From NCBI GenBank assembly GCA_031271405.1, contig JAISVT010000011.1:1-59155 (forward strand): a stretch of 59,155 nucleotides of DNA, in the 5' to 3' direction. Source of the DNA: Candidatus Endomicrobium macrotermitis. GTDB taxonomy: Bacteria; Elusimicrobiota; Endomicrobiia; Endomicrobiales; Endomicrobiaceae. The notes beneath the pieces were generated by a model that worked only from the letters and a program-made list of their open reading frames with translations, was not told the origin of the DNA and ran no database searches. Shown here piece after piece: positions 9,817-17,494 of the stretch. Each line of letters starts with the position of its first letter. Positions within the stretch are counted from its first letter, which is position 1. Made by a program: the position numbers and the translations under genes.

Positions 9817-9825
9817 ATTATACCA
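9817..9825 (-). promoter_or_regulatory. Extended -10 promoter of the YD-repeat gene, within an inverted repeat
   Basis: TGG followed by TATAAT reads on the minus strand 25 bases before the ATG at 9792. No good -35 box is seen. The arms ATTCCTC and GAGGAAT flank the -10 box; the downstream arm overlaps the ribosome-binding site. This may be an operator-like arrangement. Confidence 0.6.
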
Positions 9826-9871
9826 AACAGAAGAGGAATCAGACTAAAATAGATGTGATTTATTTGTGAAA

Positions 9872-10270
9872 TTACTTGATGTCCGGAATGCCGTAATTTA
9901 CGACCATGATGCGCATTCTTATAGGCTTGCCGTTTATGGTTTTGCCTCTTGTAGGCTCGTATATATTTCCGAAGACTGTCGCGAGCTGCCCTGTATTTTC
10001 GGTCAACTCTTCAAGTTTATCTCCGAATAATACATAATACAAACCGTTCTCGCTGCCTTCGAGATAGAGAGTTTTTTCTTCATCCTCTGCCTGTTTTATA
10101 ATACCTTTCACTTTTACCATCAAATCACTGCTGACTATGTTCGGTTTCAAATATTTTGCTCTCATATATTTTACATATGCATACGGAACCACTAAAATTA
10201 AAGCCGCAATAACCGCGATAATTACCCCAAAAATAACCCATTTCTTTTTATTTTTTTGAGACGGTTCCAT
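9872..10270 (-). CDS. Small single-span membrane protein, unknown function
   Basis: 132 residues. A basic N-terminus (SQKNKKKW) precedes one strong hydrophobic helix (about residues 12-30), so the remaining 100 residues probably face the periplasm. The soluble part is mixed and charged (KVKGIIKQAEDEEKTLYLEG) and ends in a short beta-rich stretch (IRMRIMVVNYGIPDIK). I do not recognise the family. The topology could suit a pilus- or secretion-related accessory protein, but nothing in the sequence shows it. It sits between ribH and the YD-repeat gene and has its own promoter, about 40 bases before the ATG. Confidence 0.6.
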   Translation of the reverse strand: MEPSQKNKKKWVIFGVIIAVIAALILVVPYAYVKYMRAKYLKPNIVSSDLMVKVKGIIKQAEDEEKTLYLEGSENGLYYVLFGDKLEELTENTGQLATVFGNIYEPTRGKTINGKPIRMRIMVVNYGIPDIK

Positions 10271-10308
10271 AATACCCCCGCTGTTTAAATTTAAGTACTT
10301 TGGAAAAG

Positions 10309-10337
10309 ATTATAACTGATTTTTTTTACATTTGCAA
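10309..10337 (-). promoter_or_regulatory. Promoter of the small membrane protein gene
   Basis: TTGCAA (10337-10332) and TATAAT (10314-10309) are separated by 17 bases on the minus strand, about 40 bases before the ATG at 10270. The -35 hexamer is the same as in the giant-gene promoter. A short ATTGC-GCC-GCAAT hairpin just upstream could end the rib transcript, but it is weak. Confidence 0.7.
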
Positions 10338-10358
10338 TATTGCGGCGCAATTTTTGCA

Positions 10359-10820
10359 TCATATTTGCGAATACAAAGAAACCATTTCTATCGCGCTTAC
10401 AGCAGCGTCGGCGCCTTTATTGCCGGCCTTTGTGCCTGCCCTTTCCACAGCTTGCTCTATAGTATCCGTAGTCAAAACTCCGAAAATCACCGGAACTTTG
10501 CTTTGAAGCCCGACAGAAGCAACTCCTTTTGAAACTTCCGCCGAAACATAATCAAAATGAGGCGTTGCTCCTCTTATAACGCAGCCCAAACATATAACGG
10601 CGTCCGCTTTTCCGCTTTCGGCGATTTTTTTTGCGACCGCCGGTATTTCAAACGCTCCGGGAACCCAAACCAAAGAAATATTTTCGTCCGTAACGCCGTG
10701 CCTTTTAAGCATATCTTCAGCGCCGCCGATGAGTTTGTTCGTGATAAACTCATTAAATCTTGAAACGACTATCGCAAATTTTTTTCCGTCGCCTTTCAAC
10801 TGACCGTTTACAATTTTCAT
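10359..10820 (-). CDS. ribH: 6,7-dimethyl-8-ribityllumazine synthase
   Basis: 153 residues, the usual length. It condenses 5-amino-6-ribitylaminouracil with 3,4-dihydroxy-2-butanone 4-phosphate, the penultimate step of riboflavin synthesis in the cytoplasm. Family landmarks are present: [11 protein letters not shown] near residue 20, VPGAFEIP near 53, [14 protein letters not shown] near 80 with the conserved His, and FGVLTTDT near 113. It is the last gene of ribD-ribE-ribBA-ribH and follows ribBA by about 90 bases. GGAGA lies upstream of the ATG. It should respond to the FMN riboswitch at the head of the operon. Confidence 0.96.
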   Translation of the reverse strand: MKIVNGQLKGDGKKFAIVVSRFNEFITNKLIGGAEDMLKRHGVTDENISLVWVPGAFEIPAVAKKIAESGKADAVICLGCVIRGATPHFDYVSAEVSKGVASVGLQSKVPVIFGVLTTDTIEQAVERAGTKAGNKGADAAVSAIEMVSLYSQI

Positions 10821-10911
10821 TTTTCTCTCCTGTTTAAACTACAGCGGTTTTGAGTATAAAATAAGGCGATGACAACATATGCCGTCAACTTCACTCGCCG
10901 CACCGCACTCT

Positions 10912-12123
10912 TCAAACTGCCTTTAATATGTGCCCCATCTTTTCTTTTTTCGTCCTTAAATATCTTTTGTTCGGCTCGGCCGGCTTAATTTCAAGAGGGA
11001 CTCTTTTTGAAATTTTAAGACCGTATCCCTCAAGCCCGACGATTTTGCGTGGATTATTCGTCATAAGGTTTATGCTTTTTATGCCGAGTTCGGATAAAAT
11101 CTGCGCGCCTATGCCGTAGTCTCTTAAATCCGGCGCAAAACCCAAAGCAATATTTGCTTCGACGGTATCCATTCCTTTTTCCTGCAAATGGTACGCTTTA
11201 AGCTTGTTCGCAAGGCCTATACCCCTGCCTTCCTGATGCATATACAGTACAACGCCCTGCCCCGCTTTTTCAACGGCTTTTAACGCCGTTTCAAGCTGGT
11301 CTCCGCAGTCGCATCTCAAAGAATGAAAAATGTCGCCGGTTTCGCACGACGAATGAACTCTCACCAAAACGTTTTTTTTGCCTTTTACGTCGCCTTTTAT
11401 TATCGCAAGATGAGTGTCTTTCGTCACGGAATCTTCAAAAAGGTCAAGTTTGAAATGCCCGAACTTTGTCGGAAAATTTACGCTTACGATTTCTTTTACA
11501 AGTTTTTCCGTCTGCCTGCGGTAATTTACCAGATCCTCTATAGTTACAATTTTAAGATTATGTTTTTTCGCAAATTTCAGCAAATGCGGCATTCTTGCCA
11601 TTGTGCCGTCTTCGTTCATTATTTCGCAGATGACACCCGAGGGGTAAAGGCCGGCAAGTTCCATTAAATCTACCGCGGCTTCCGTATGCCCCGTTCTTAC
11701 TAAAACGCCGCCGTCTTTATAACGCAAAGGGAATATGTGCCCGGGACGGCTGAAATCTTCCGGTTTTGCCGTTTCGTCTATAAGTTTTTTGACAGTCACA
11801 GCCCTGTCATAAGCTGAAATTCCCGTCGTAGTGCCTATCCGGTAGTCAACGGATACGGTAAAAGAACATCCTTTTTTTTCAGTCGGTTTTTCAACCATGT
11901 TTTCGATTTCAAGTTCTTCAAGCCTGTCGTTTTTCATAGGCACGCAGATAAGGCCTCTTGCGTGTTTGGTCATAAAGTTGATAATTTCAGGCGTGGTTTT
12001 TTGGGCAGAACATATCAAATCCCCCTCGTTTTCCCGCCCCGGATCGTCAACGACTATAACCATTTTCCCGGATTTTATATCTTTTACCGCGCTTTCCACG
12101 CTTGCAAACGCTTTATTTTTCAT
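10912..12123 (-). CDS. ribBA: Bifunctional DHBP synthase / GTP cyclohydrolase II
   Basis: 403 residues, the normal size for the fusion. Residues 1 to about 205 are 3,4-dihydroxy-2-butanone-4-phosphate synthase, with the acidic DDPGRENEGDL motif and RPGHIFPL. Residues about 206-403 are GTP cyclohydrolase II, with the zinc ligands in SSCETGDIFHSLRCDCGDQ, the catalytic RGIGLANK stretch and NNPRKI near 356. It feeds both branches of riboflavin synthesis: ribulose 5-phosphate to DHBP, and GTP to the pyrimidine precursor. It starts 13 bases after ribE. Confidence 0.97.
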   Translation of the reverse strand: MKNKAFASVESAVKDIKSGKMVIVVDDPGRENEGDLICSAQKTTPEIINFMTKHARGLICVPMKNDRLEELEIENMVEKPTEKKGCSFTVSVDYRIGTTTGISAYDRAVTVKKLIDETAKPEDFSRPGHIFPLRYKDGGVLVRTGHTEAAVDLMELAGLYPSGVICEIMNEDGTMARMPHLLKFAKKHNLKIVTIEDLVNYRRQTEKLVKEIVSVNFPTKFGHFKLDLFEDSVTKDTHLAIIKGDVKGKKNVLVRVHSSCETGDIFHSLRCDCGDQLETALKAVEKAGQGVVLYMHQEGRGIGLANKLKAYHLQEKGMDTVEANIALGFAPDLRDYGIGAQILSELGIKSINLMTNNPRKIVGLEGYGLKISKRVPLEIKPAEPNKRYLRTKKEKMGHILKAV

Positions 12124-12136
12124 ATAAATTTCCTTT

Positions 12137-12754
12137 TCAAAATCCGTTTTCTTTAAGCATATCCAAAGTAATGCCGCCGGCGTTTTTACCGCTTGTAAAT
12201 TTTTCGATGTATTTTGCCAGAATATCCGTTTCTATATTTACGAGATCTCCGGCTTTTTTATACTTTAACGCCGTATTGTCAAAAGTTTCCGGGATTATGT
12301 AAACTTCAAATCCCGAAAGGCCGGCATTTGATACCGTAAGGCTTATGCCGTCAACGGCTATAGAACCTTTGTCAACGCAATATTTGATTATATTTTCAGG
12401 GCAAGAAAAATTTATTTTGAAAAACCTGTCCGTTTTTTCGATTTTTTCGATTTTTGCCGTTGCGTCGATATGTCCGTTTACAATATGCCCGCCGAGACGC
12501 GACGAAAGCTGCAAAGCTCTTTCCAAATTGACTTTTGAATTCGGTTTAAGGCTCGACAAATCGGTAATTTTATCCGTATGCGGACTGTAATCCGCCGTAA
12601 AATTTCCGGGGTTTACGGAAACGGCCGTAAGGCAGACGCCGTTTACCGAAACGCTGTCGCCTACGGCAATAGAACCGAGTTTAGTTTCAACAGTAATCTG
12701 CGACTGTGAAATATTTTTGACGATTCCTATGTCTTCTATAAGACCCGTAAACAT
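12137..12754 (-). CDS. ribE: Riboflavin synthase, alpha chain
   Basis: 205 residues, the usual length. It dismutates two molecules of 6,7-dimethyl-8-ribityllumazine to riboflavin and a pyrimidine. The protein begins MFTGLIEDIG and has the expected two lumazine-binding repeats, each with an SVNGVCLTAV or AVDGISLTV core (near residues 38 and 135) and a GGHIVNGHIDA segment near 93. It lies between ribD (13 bases before it) and ribBA (13 bases after), which shows tight co-expression. Confidence 0.96.
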   Translation of the reverse strand: MFTGLIEDIGIVKNISQSQITVETKLGSIAVGDSVSVNGVCLTAVSVNPGNFTADYSPHTDKITDLSSLKPNSKVNLERALQLSSRLGGHIVNGHIDATAKIEKIEKTDRFFKINFSCPENIIKYCVDKGSIAVDGISLTVSNAGLSGFEVYIIPETFDNTALKYKKAGDLVNIETDILAKYIEKFTSGKNAGGITLDMLKENGF

Positions 12755-12767
12755 TATGATTTTCCTT

Positions 12768-13829
12768 TTATTTAACTTTTCCGGTTACAAGCAAATCCGC
12801 GCCGATTTTACGGACTTTCATATCTTTAATTTTTATAGCGTCTTTTATTTTTTCAGCGCCGTTTCCGCTTACAACCGAAACCGCATTTTTTCCGCCTATA
12901 ATTTTAGGCGCGATAAAAAAATATATGTCGTCAACAACATTTGAAAATAACGCGGAAGAAATGACGTTCCCTCCGCCTTCAATAAGCACTTTTTTCAAAG
13001 CCAGGCTTTTAAGTTTATCGATAATTACGCTAAAATCTTTTCTTGCTGATTTCATATTTACGCCGGCCAAAATAACGCCGTCTTTTTTCATATGCTCCGG
13101 AACGTTTTTAACTTTTTCATCGTAAATGACAACCGTCGGAACGGAACAGTCAAACAAATGATAATTTTCCGGCAGTTCCAGCTTGAAATCTATTACAACC
13201 CTTACGGGATTTCTTCCTTTGGAATGCGAAGTCAAAAGCGGGTTGTCCTTTAAGGCCGTATTTGTCCCGACTAAAACAGCATCGTAACGGGTCCTGAGTT
13301 TATGGACAAAATCCCTGGACTTTTCCGAGGTTATCCATTTCGAATCATAATTACACGAGGCTATTTTCCCGTCTAAAGTCATCGCCGCTTTTACGGAAAC
13401 TTTCGATTTTTCTTTTAAACCGAAAAAATATTCTTTTACCGCGGTTTTTGCCCGCTTTGACAAAAGGCCGTAACAAACTTCGACGCCGTTTTTCTCTAAA
13501 ACTTCACGGCTTCCCGACACGTTCGGGTCTTTTACGGCGGCAAAAACTCTCTTTATTTTCGATTTTATAATGCTCCGGGTGCAAGGCGGCCTTTTGCCGT
13601 AGCTGTTGCAAGGTTCAAGCGTTACGTACATATCCGCGCCTTCCGCTTTTTTGCCCGCGTCGGTAAGCGCGTTTATCTCGGCATGGTTTCCGCCGAAACG
13701 CTTATGATAGCCTTTGCCCACAATTTTGCCGTCCTTGACTATAACGCAGCCCACTTTAGGATTAGGAAAAACTTTCCCTTCCCCTTTTTCGGCAAGCTCA
13801 ACGGCAATTTGCATATATTTTTTATCCAT
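12768..13829 (-). CDS. ribD: Riboflavin deaminase/reductase
   Basis: 353 residues, typical for the bifunctional enzyme. The N-terminal cytidine-deaminase-like domain (1 to about 145) has the zinc site: GGNHAEINAL near residue 47 and EPCNSYGKRPPCT near 72. The reductase domain follows (about 146-353), with KAAMTLDGKIA, WITSEKSRDFVHKLR and LIEGGGNVISSAL. The first gene of the rib operon. The chosen ATG lies immediately after the U-tract of the riboswitch terminator, and I see no purine-rich ribosome-binding site before it or before the next Met (residue 6), which is unusual. Confidence 0.95.
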   Translation of the reverse strand: MDKKYMQIAVELAEKGEGKVFPNPKVGCVIVKDGKIVGKGYHKRFGGNHAEINALTDAGKKAEGADMYVTLEPCNSYGKRPPCTRSIIKSKIKRVFAAVKDPNVSGSREVLEKNGVEVCYGLLSKRAKTAVKEYFFGLKEKSKVSVKAAMTLDGKIASCNYDSKWITSEKSRDFVHKLRTRYDAVLVGTNTALKDNPLLTSHSKGRNPVRVVIDFKLELPENYHLFDCSVPTVVIYDEKVKNVPEHMKKDGVILAGVNMKSARKDFSVIIDKLKSLALKKVLIEGGGNVISSALFSNVVDDIYFFIAPKIIGGKNAVSVVSGNGAEKIKDAIKIKDMKVRKIGADLLVTGKVK

Positions 13830-13837
13830 AAAAAGAA

Positions 13838-13874
13838 AAAATCCCGCAAGAATATAATTATATCTTCGGGATTT
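13838..13874 (-). terminator. Intrinsic terminator between the FMN aptamer and ribD
   Basis: In the minus-strand transcript, AAATCCCG pairs with CGGGATTT and is extended by an AT-rich inner stem, then a T-run (TTTTTTCTTTTT). It lies between the FMN aptamer and the ribD start, the standard place for the expression platform of a transcriptional riboswitch. Confidence 0.85.
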
Positions 13875-13888
13875 ACCGCAAAAAACGC

Positions 13889-14045
13889 ATAATATCTTCT
13901 CTCATCCGGACTTTACCGTCGGCATCCGATTTTCACGGATTCAATCTGTTTTTTAAAACAGAGTCGCAGGCTTAAAAGCTTTTTGCTTTTTCACTGCCGG
14001 TAAGGAATATGGAGCTTTGCTCCCTTCACCTTCCCCGAAGATTCG
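13889..14045 (-). ncRNA. FMN riboswitch (RFN element)
   Basis: On the minus strand the element starts with ATCTTCGGGG and ends with the strongly conserved block GCCGACGGTAAAGTCCGG, then ATGAGAGAAGAT. These ends pair as the closing P1 stem. Between them are TACCGGCAGTGA and AAGCCTGCGA, also RFN hallmarks. It lies directly upstream of ribD. By family knowledge, FMN binding should favour the downstream terminator and shut off ribD-ribE-ribBA-ribH. Confidence 0.95.
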
Positions 14046-14081
14046 GCTTTGCCTTACGGCGGCGCCGTCAAATTTTCGCTA

Positions 14082-14110
14082 ATTTAACCATTTTTACATT
14101 TATATGTCAA
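14082..14110 (-). promoter_or_regulatory. Promoter of the rib operon
   Basis: TTGACA (14110-14105) and TTAAAT (14087-14082) are separated by 17 bases on the minus strand. The box lies about 37 bases before the 5' end of the FMN aptamer, the right place for the riboflavin operon promoter. Confidence 0.7.
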
Positions 14111-14177
14111 TTACGTTACGCTATTTCATAATCAAAATCCTGCAGCGTTCGGTTTCTGTCTTTCCCGCATTAAACAT

Positions 14178-15380
14178 TTATCTGTTGATAAGCTTATATC
14201 TTATTCTTTTTCTCAAGGATTTAATAAAAATAAAATTAGTGATAAACATTACCAGTTTTTCTTTTATTTTTTTCTTCAAAGTAGAAATTCTGCTCCACCG
14301 TTTAAGCTCTTCGGCAGATATGTAGTCTTCCAGAGAATTCGGTTCATATATTGTGTCATTATATTCATACCGGCTGTCTTTCAGCCACTGTTTCATATAT
14401 TTATTCCTTACGGACACGGCATACGCCATCCCGTACGGAAACGGCCGTAAAAAATCCAAATCCGCTTTTATTCCGGTATAGTCGATATTTTTCATCTTAT
14501 TGATTTTGATTTGCTGCGAGAAAATATCATCTCCGGCTCTAAATACAACGGTAAGTTTAATGCCGTCATCTGCAAAAAGCGACAAATGCATAGCCGTACC
14601 TTGAATTCCGGCAAGGTGCTTACAGTTTTTCATAAGACTTATCTGTTCTTCTATCCTTAAATGTTCCGGATATATTATTTTAAACCCGTTATCTTGAAAA
14701 ACTTTTTCTATTTCCTGCTCTCCTGCTACGCTTGTCTCTCTTTTATTGAATTTTGTTCTGGAAAGATAAATTTTATCGTATTCGCGGCCTTTAACGTTAT
14801 CTCTTATCCTTTTATATATTTCATTATGTTTTTTATTGTATGAAGACCCGAATATCAAACCGGATTCTTCGGGAACAACAACAGACCTGAACTTTGCCGG
14901 TTTTGTTATTCTCTCAACATTGTTTTTATTCAGCCCGAACAGTTCAAGAATTTCAATAAAAAAAACATCTGATTCACCTATATAAACGGCTTTTTTATTT
15001 GACATTCCCGAATCAAAATAAATCCACAGGCGATTCAGGGATTCTAAAATAAAATGCCCGAAATGCGATGAAAAATACCCCAGAAACACAACATCTTCAT
15101 CGCGATATACCACGTCGGAATTAAATCGATAATGCGGAGGATAACCCACCTTCACATGAGACAAAGTCTTTCTCGTTTTTGATAAATCTGCGATATTGCC
15201 GTTTGAATCGAATACTCCTCCTTCATTATCTATTTCAGCAAGATTCGAAGAATCGCGAAACGGCAATATAAAAGCATTATCGTAAATTTCTTTTTTCAAC
15301 TCTTTCGTATCTTCTTTTATATTTGACGCATATTCGTTAAACATCTTAATAAAATCATCAGAACCGTAAATTTTATCCAT
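14178..15380 (-). CDS. GT61-family (DUF563) glycosyltransferase
   Basis: 400 residues. The central part has the pattern of family 61 glycosyltransferases: FSSHFGHFILESLNRLW near residue 104, IYLSRTKFNKR near 206, a segment on the position of the other strand (IIYPEHLRIEEQISLM near 237) and GIQGTAMHLSLFA near 260. These bacterial proteins act in cell-surface polysaccharide synthesis. The last 40 residues are basic and partly hydrophobic (LVMFITNFIFIKSL), perhaps a membrane-contacting tail. The donor and acceptor sugars cannot be told. It sits at the edge of a surface-glycan cluster and points away from the aminotransferase gene. AAAGG lies about 10 bases before the ATG. Confidence 0.85.
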   Translation of the reverse strand: MDKIYGSDDFIKMFNEYASNIKEDTKELKKEIYDNAFILPFRDSSNLAEIDNEGGVFDSNGNIADLSKTRKTLSHVKVGYPPHYRFNSDVVYRDEDVVFLGYFSSHFGHFILESLNRLWIYFDSGMSNKKAVYIGESDVFFIEILELFGLNKNNVERITKPAKFRSVVVPEESGLIFGSSYNKKHNEIYKRIRDNVKGREYDKIYLSRTKFNKRETSVAGEQEIEKVFQDNGFKIIYPEHLRIEEQISLMKNCKHLAGIQGTAMHLSLFADDGIKLTVVFRAGDDIFSQQIKINKMKNIDYTGIKADLDFLRPFPYGMAYAVSVRNKYMKQWLKDSRYEYNDTIYEPNSLEDYISAEELKRWSRISTLKKKIKEKLVMFITNFIFIKSLRKRIRYKLINR

Positions 15381-15444
15381 AGTACATACCTTTCTTAAAT
15401 TTTGATAAACAGCACAAGCCTGCAGTTACATTCTATTTCATCAA

Positions 15445-15498
15445 CTACTTCACAAAATCCCGATTGTATAAATACAAAAATAAACATTGTTTTTTCAT
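15445..15498 (-). CDS. Possible 17-residue leader ORF
   Basis: A tiny ORF with AAGGAG 6 bases before its ATG, encoding a peptide that begins MKKQCLFLYLYNRD and ends in TAG. It lies 65 bases before the GT61 gene. The ribosome-binding site is better than that of the GT61 gene itself. It may be a leader peptide or chance; nothing else supports it. Confidence 0.3.
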   Translation of the reverse strand: MKKQCLFLYLYNRDFVK

Positions 15499-15604
15499 AA
15501 TATCTCCTTAAAACAATAATGCAAATTTTTTACTAAGACTTGATTGTATAATAATTAAAGCCATTTTATCAAATTAAATCCGAAGTATTGAGTATTCATA
15601 AATA

Positions 15605-15613
15605 TGTTATAAT
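15605..15613 (+). promoter_or_regulatory. Extended -10 promoter of the plus-strand aminotransferase gene
   Basis: TGT followed by TATAAT on the plus strand, about 50 bases before the ATG at 15662. A TTGAGT lies 14 bases upstream, too close for a standard -35. Another TATAAT at 15547-15552 could be an alternative. Confidence 0.55.
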
Positions 15614-15661
15614 TACGGCATATTTTAAATCCGGTATTGTCTTTATTTATGTGTGTACTTT

Positions 15662-16807
15662 ATGAAAAATTTACAAGAAAATAAGCAAAATAATAAAACC
15701 TTCGTTACTCAGCCGTTACTCCCTTCTTTGGAAGAGTATATATCTCATCTTAAAGATATATGGGAATCAAAATGGCTGACAAATATGGGCGAAAAGCACA
15801 ATCTTTTGGAAAACAGGCTAAAAGGCGTTTTAAAAATTAAAAACGTATCTTTATTTAATAACGGAGCAATCGCGCTTCTGACGGCGCTGAAAGCTCTCGA
15901 CCTGCCGGCAGGCAGTGAAGTTATAACGACTCCTTTTACTTTTGCGGCAACTCCTCACTGCATTTCTTGGAACGGATTGCTGCCTGTCTTCTGCGATATT
16001 GAGCCCGGCACAATGTGTATTGACCCGGATAAAATAGAAAATTTGATCACCGCGAAAACCTCTGCTATTTTAGCCGTCCATGTTTACGGATTTCCCTGCG
16101 ATGTTGAAAAAATAGAAAAAATCGCGCAAAAACATCATTTAAAAGTCATTTTTGACGCCGCGCACGCTTTTACGACAGAATTTAAAGGCAAAAGTATCGC
16201 TACATTCGGAGACATCTCAATGTTTTCGTTTCATGCCACTAAGCTCTTTAATACTGCCGAAGGCGGATGTCTCACGTATAACAATGATGATTTGGTCAAA
16301 AAGATTTACAACCTTAGAAATTTCGGTATTCAATCGGAAGAAATTGTCGAAGAAATCGGAATTAACGGCAAAATGAATGAACTTCAGGCATCGCTCGGGC
16401 TTCTGAATCTTGAACTTTTTGAAGAAGAAAAAAATAAAAGAGCAGAAATAAAGGCCTTTTATGATCAAAATTTAGCCGGTATCAAAGGAATAAGAGTCCC
16501 TCAAATGCCGGAAACCGCGACAAACTCTTACCAATACTACCCTATAGTAATTGAAGACGATTATCCGCTTTCGCGCAATGAATTATATGAAAAATTCAAA
16601 TCGATAAATATTATGACGCGAAAATACTTTTATCCGATCTGTTCCGATTATGAATGCTATAAAGGCTTGCCTTCTTCGTCAAAAGAAAATCTGCCTGTCA
16701 CAAATGAAATAAAAAATAAAGTGCTTTGCCTGCCTTTTTACGGCAATCTGGATTTTGAAACATTGAAAATAATATGCAAAACATTGATGCCCGTGCGCAA
16801 TCAATGA
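15662..16807 (+). CDS. DegT/DnrJ/EryC1-family PLP-dependent sugar aminotransferase
   Basis: 381 residues from the ATG; a GTG three codons upstream is the alternative start. The family makes amino sugars by transamination of nucleotide-linked keto-sugars. Visible landmarks are TTPFTFAATPHCI (near residue 90), FDAAHAF with the PLP-contacting Asp near 165, and SFHATKLFNTAEGG with the Schiff-base Lys at about 194. The preference between 3- and 4-keto sugars cannot be read from this. It is followed after 37 bases by a hexapeptide acyltransferase, so the pair probably makes an N-acylated amino sugar for a surface glycan. No nucleotide-sugar dehydratase is adjacent; it must come from elsewhere. No clear ribosome-binding site is seen. 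Confidence 0.9.
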   Translation: MKNLQENKQNNKTFVTQPLLPSLEEYISHLKDIWESKWLTNMGEKHNLLENRLKGVLKIKNVSLFNNGAIALLTALKALDLPAGSEVITTPFTFAATPHCISWNGLLPVFCDIEPGTMCIDPDKIENLITAKTSAILAVHVYGFPCDVEKIEKIAQKHHLKVIFDAAHAFTTEFKGKSIATFGDISMFSFHATKLFNTAEGGCLTYNNDDLVKKIYNLRNFGIQSEEIVEEIGINGKMNELQASLGLLNLELFEEEKNKRAEIKAFYDQNLAGIKGIRVPQMPETATNSYQYYPIVIEDDYPLSRNELYEKFKSINIMTRKYFYPICSDYECYKGLPSSSKENLPVTNEIKNKVLCLPFYGNLDFETLKIICKTLMPVRNQ

Positions 16808-16844
16808 ATCACACCTTATATCCGAGGCTTAAAAAGGAATATCT

Positions 16845-17411
16845 ATGGCAATAAACAGTTTTTATTCTGAAGTTGAATTAAAGGAATTAGGACTGAAAAG
16901 CTGCGGCAAAAACGTTTTAATTTCAAAAAAATGCTCAATATACGATGCCGAAAACATTTCAGTCGGAAGCAATGTCAGAATAGACGATTTTTGTATTTTA
17001 TCCGGAAAAATAGAAATAGGAAATTACGTTCATATTTCCCCTTACTGCGCCTTACACGGCAAAGCCGGCATTAAAATAGGCGATTTTTGCGGGATATCTT
17101 CACGCGGCACAATATACAGCGTAAGCGATGATTTTTCAGGTGAATTTATGATAAGCCCCATGGTGCCTTATGAACTGACAAACGTTAAAAAAGCCAAAGT
17201 CACGCTAAACAACTATGTTCAGCTGGGCGCGAACACCGTAGTTTTGCCCGGGGTTGTTTTCGGAGAGGGATCTGTAACGGGAGCTTGTACGTTAATATTA
17301 AAAAATACAAAAGAATGGACAATAAATGCCGGTATTCCGGCAAGAGAAATTTCAGACCGAAAGAAAAACATCATAGAACTTTCAAAGAAAATAAAAGATT
17401 TCCAATCTTAA
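16845..17411 (+). CDS. Hexapeptide-repeat (left-handed beta-helix) acyltransferase
   Basis: 188 residues. Repeated [LIV]-G-x4 hexads run from about residue 20 to 150, for example ISVGSNVRIDDFCILSG, IEIGNYVHISPYCALHG and VQLGANTVVLPGVVFGEGSV. His 62 or His 69 in the YVHISPYCALHG stretch would be a candidate catalytic residue by analogy with WbbJ/maltose-acetyltransferase relatives. The C-terminal part has GIPAREIS, common in this family. Its place directly after the DegT aminotransferase suggests N-acylation of the new amino sugar; O-acetylation is the alternative. AAGGA lies about 8 bases before the ATG. Confidence 0.88.
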   Translation: MAINSFYSEVELKELGLKSCGKNVLISKKCSIYDAENISVGSNVRIDDFCILSGKIEIGNYVHISPYCALHGKAGIKIGDFCGISSRGTIYSVSDDFSGEFMISPMVPYELTNVKKAKVTLNNYVQLGANTVVLPGVVFGEGSVTGACTLILKNTKEWTINAGIPAREISDRKKNIIELSKKIKDFQS

Positions 17412-17494
17412 TCTTATGCAGCCTGCATTATATCCGGAAAACGAATTGATTTTTCAAGCAAAATTCAAAAATTAACCCGGTATATCCGCCGTAC

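Noticed and set aside
17412-17494. Bidirectional terminator between the acyltransferase and GT2 genes
   Set aside because: No stable GC-rich hairpin with a T-run was found in the convergent gap.
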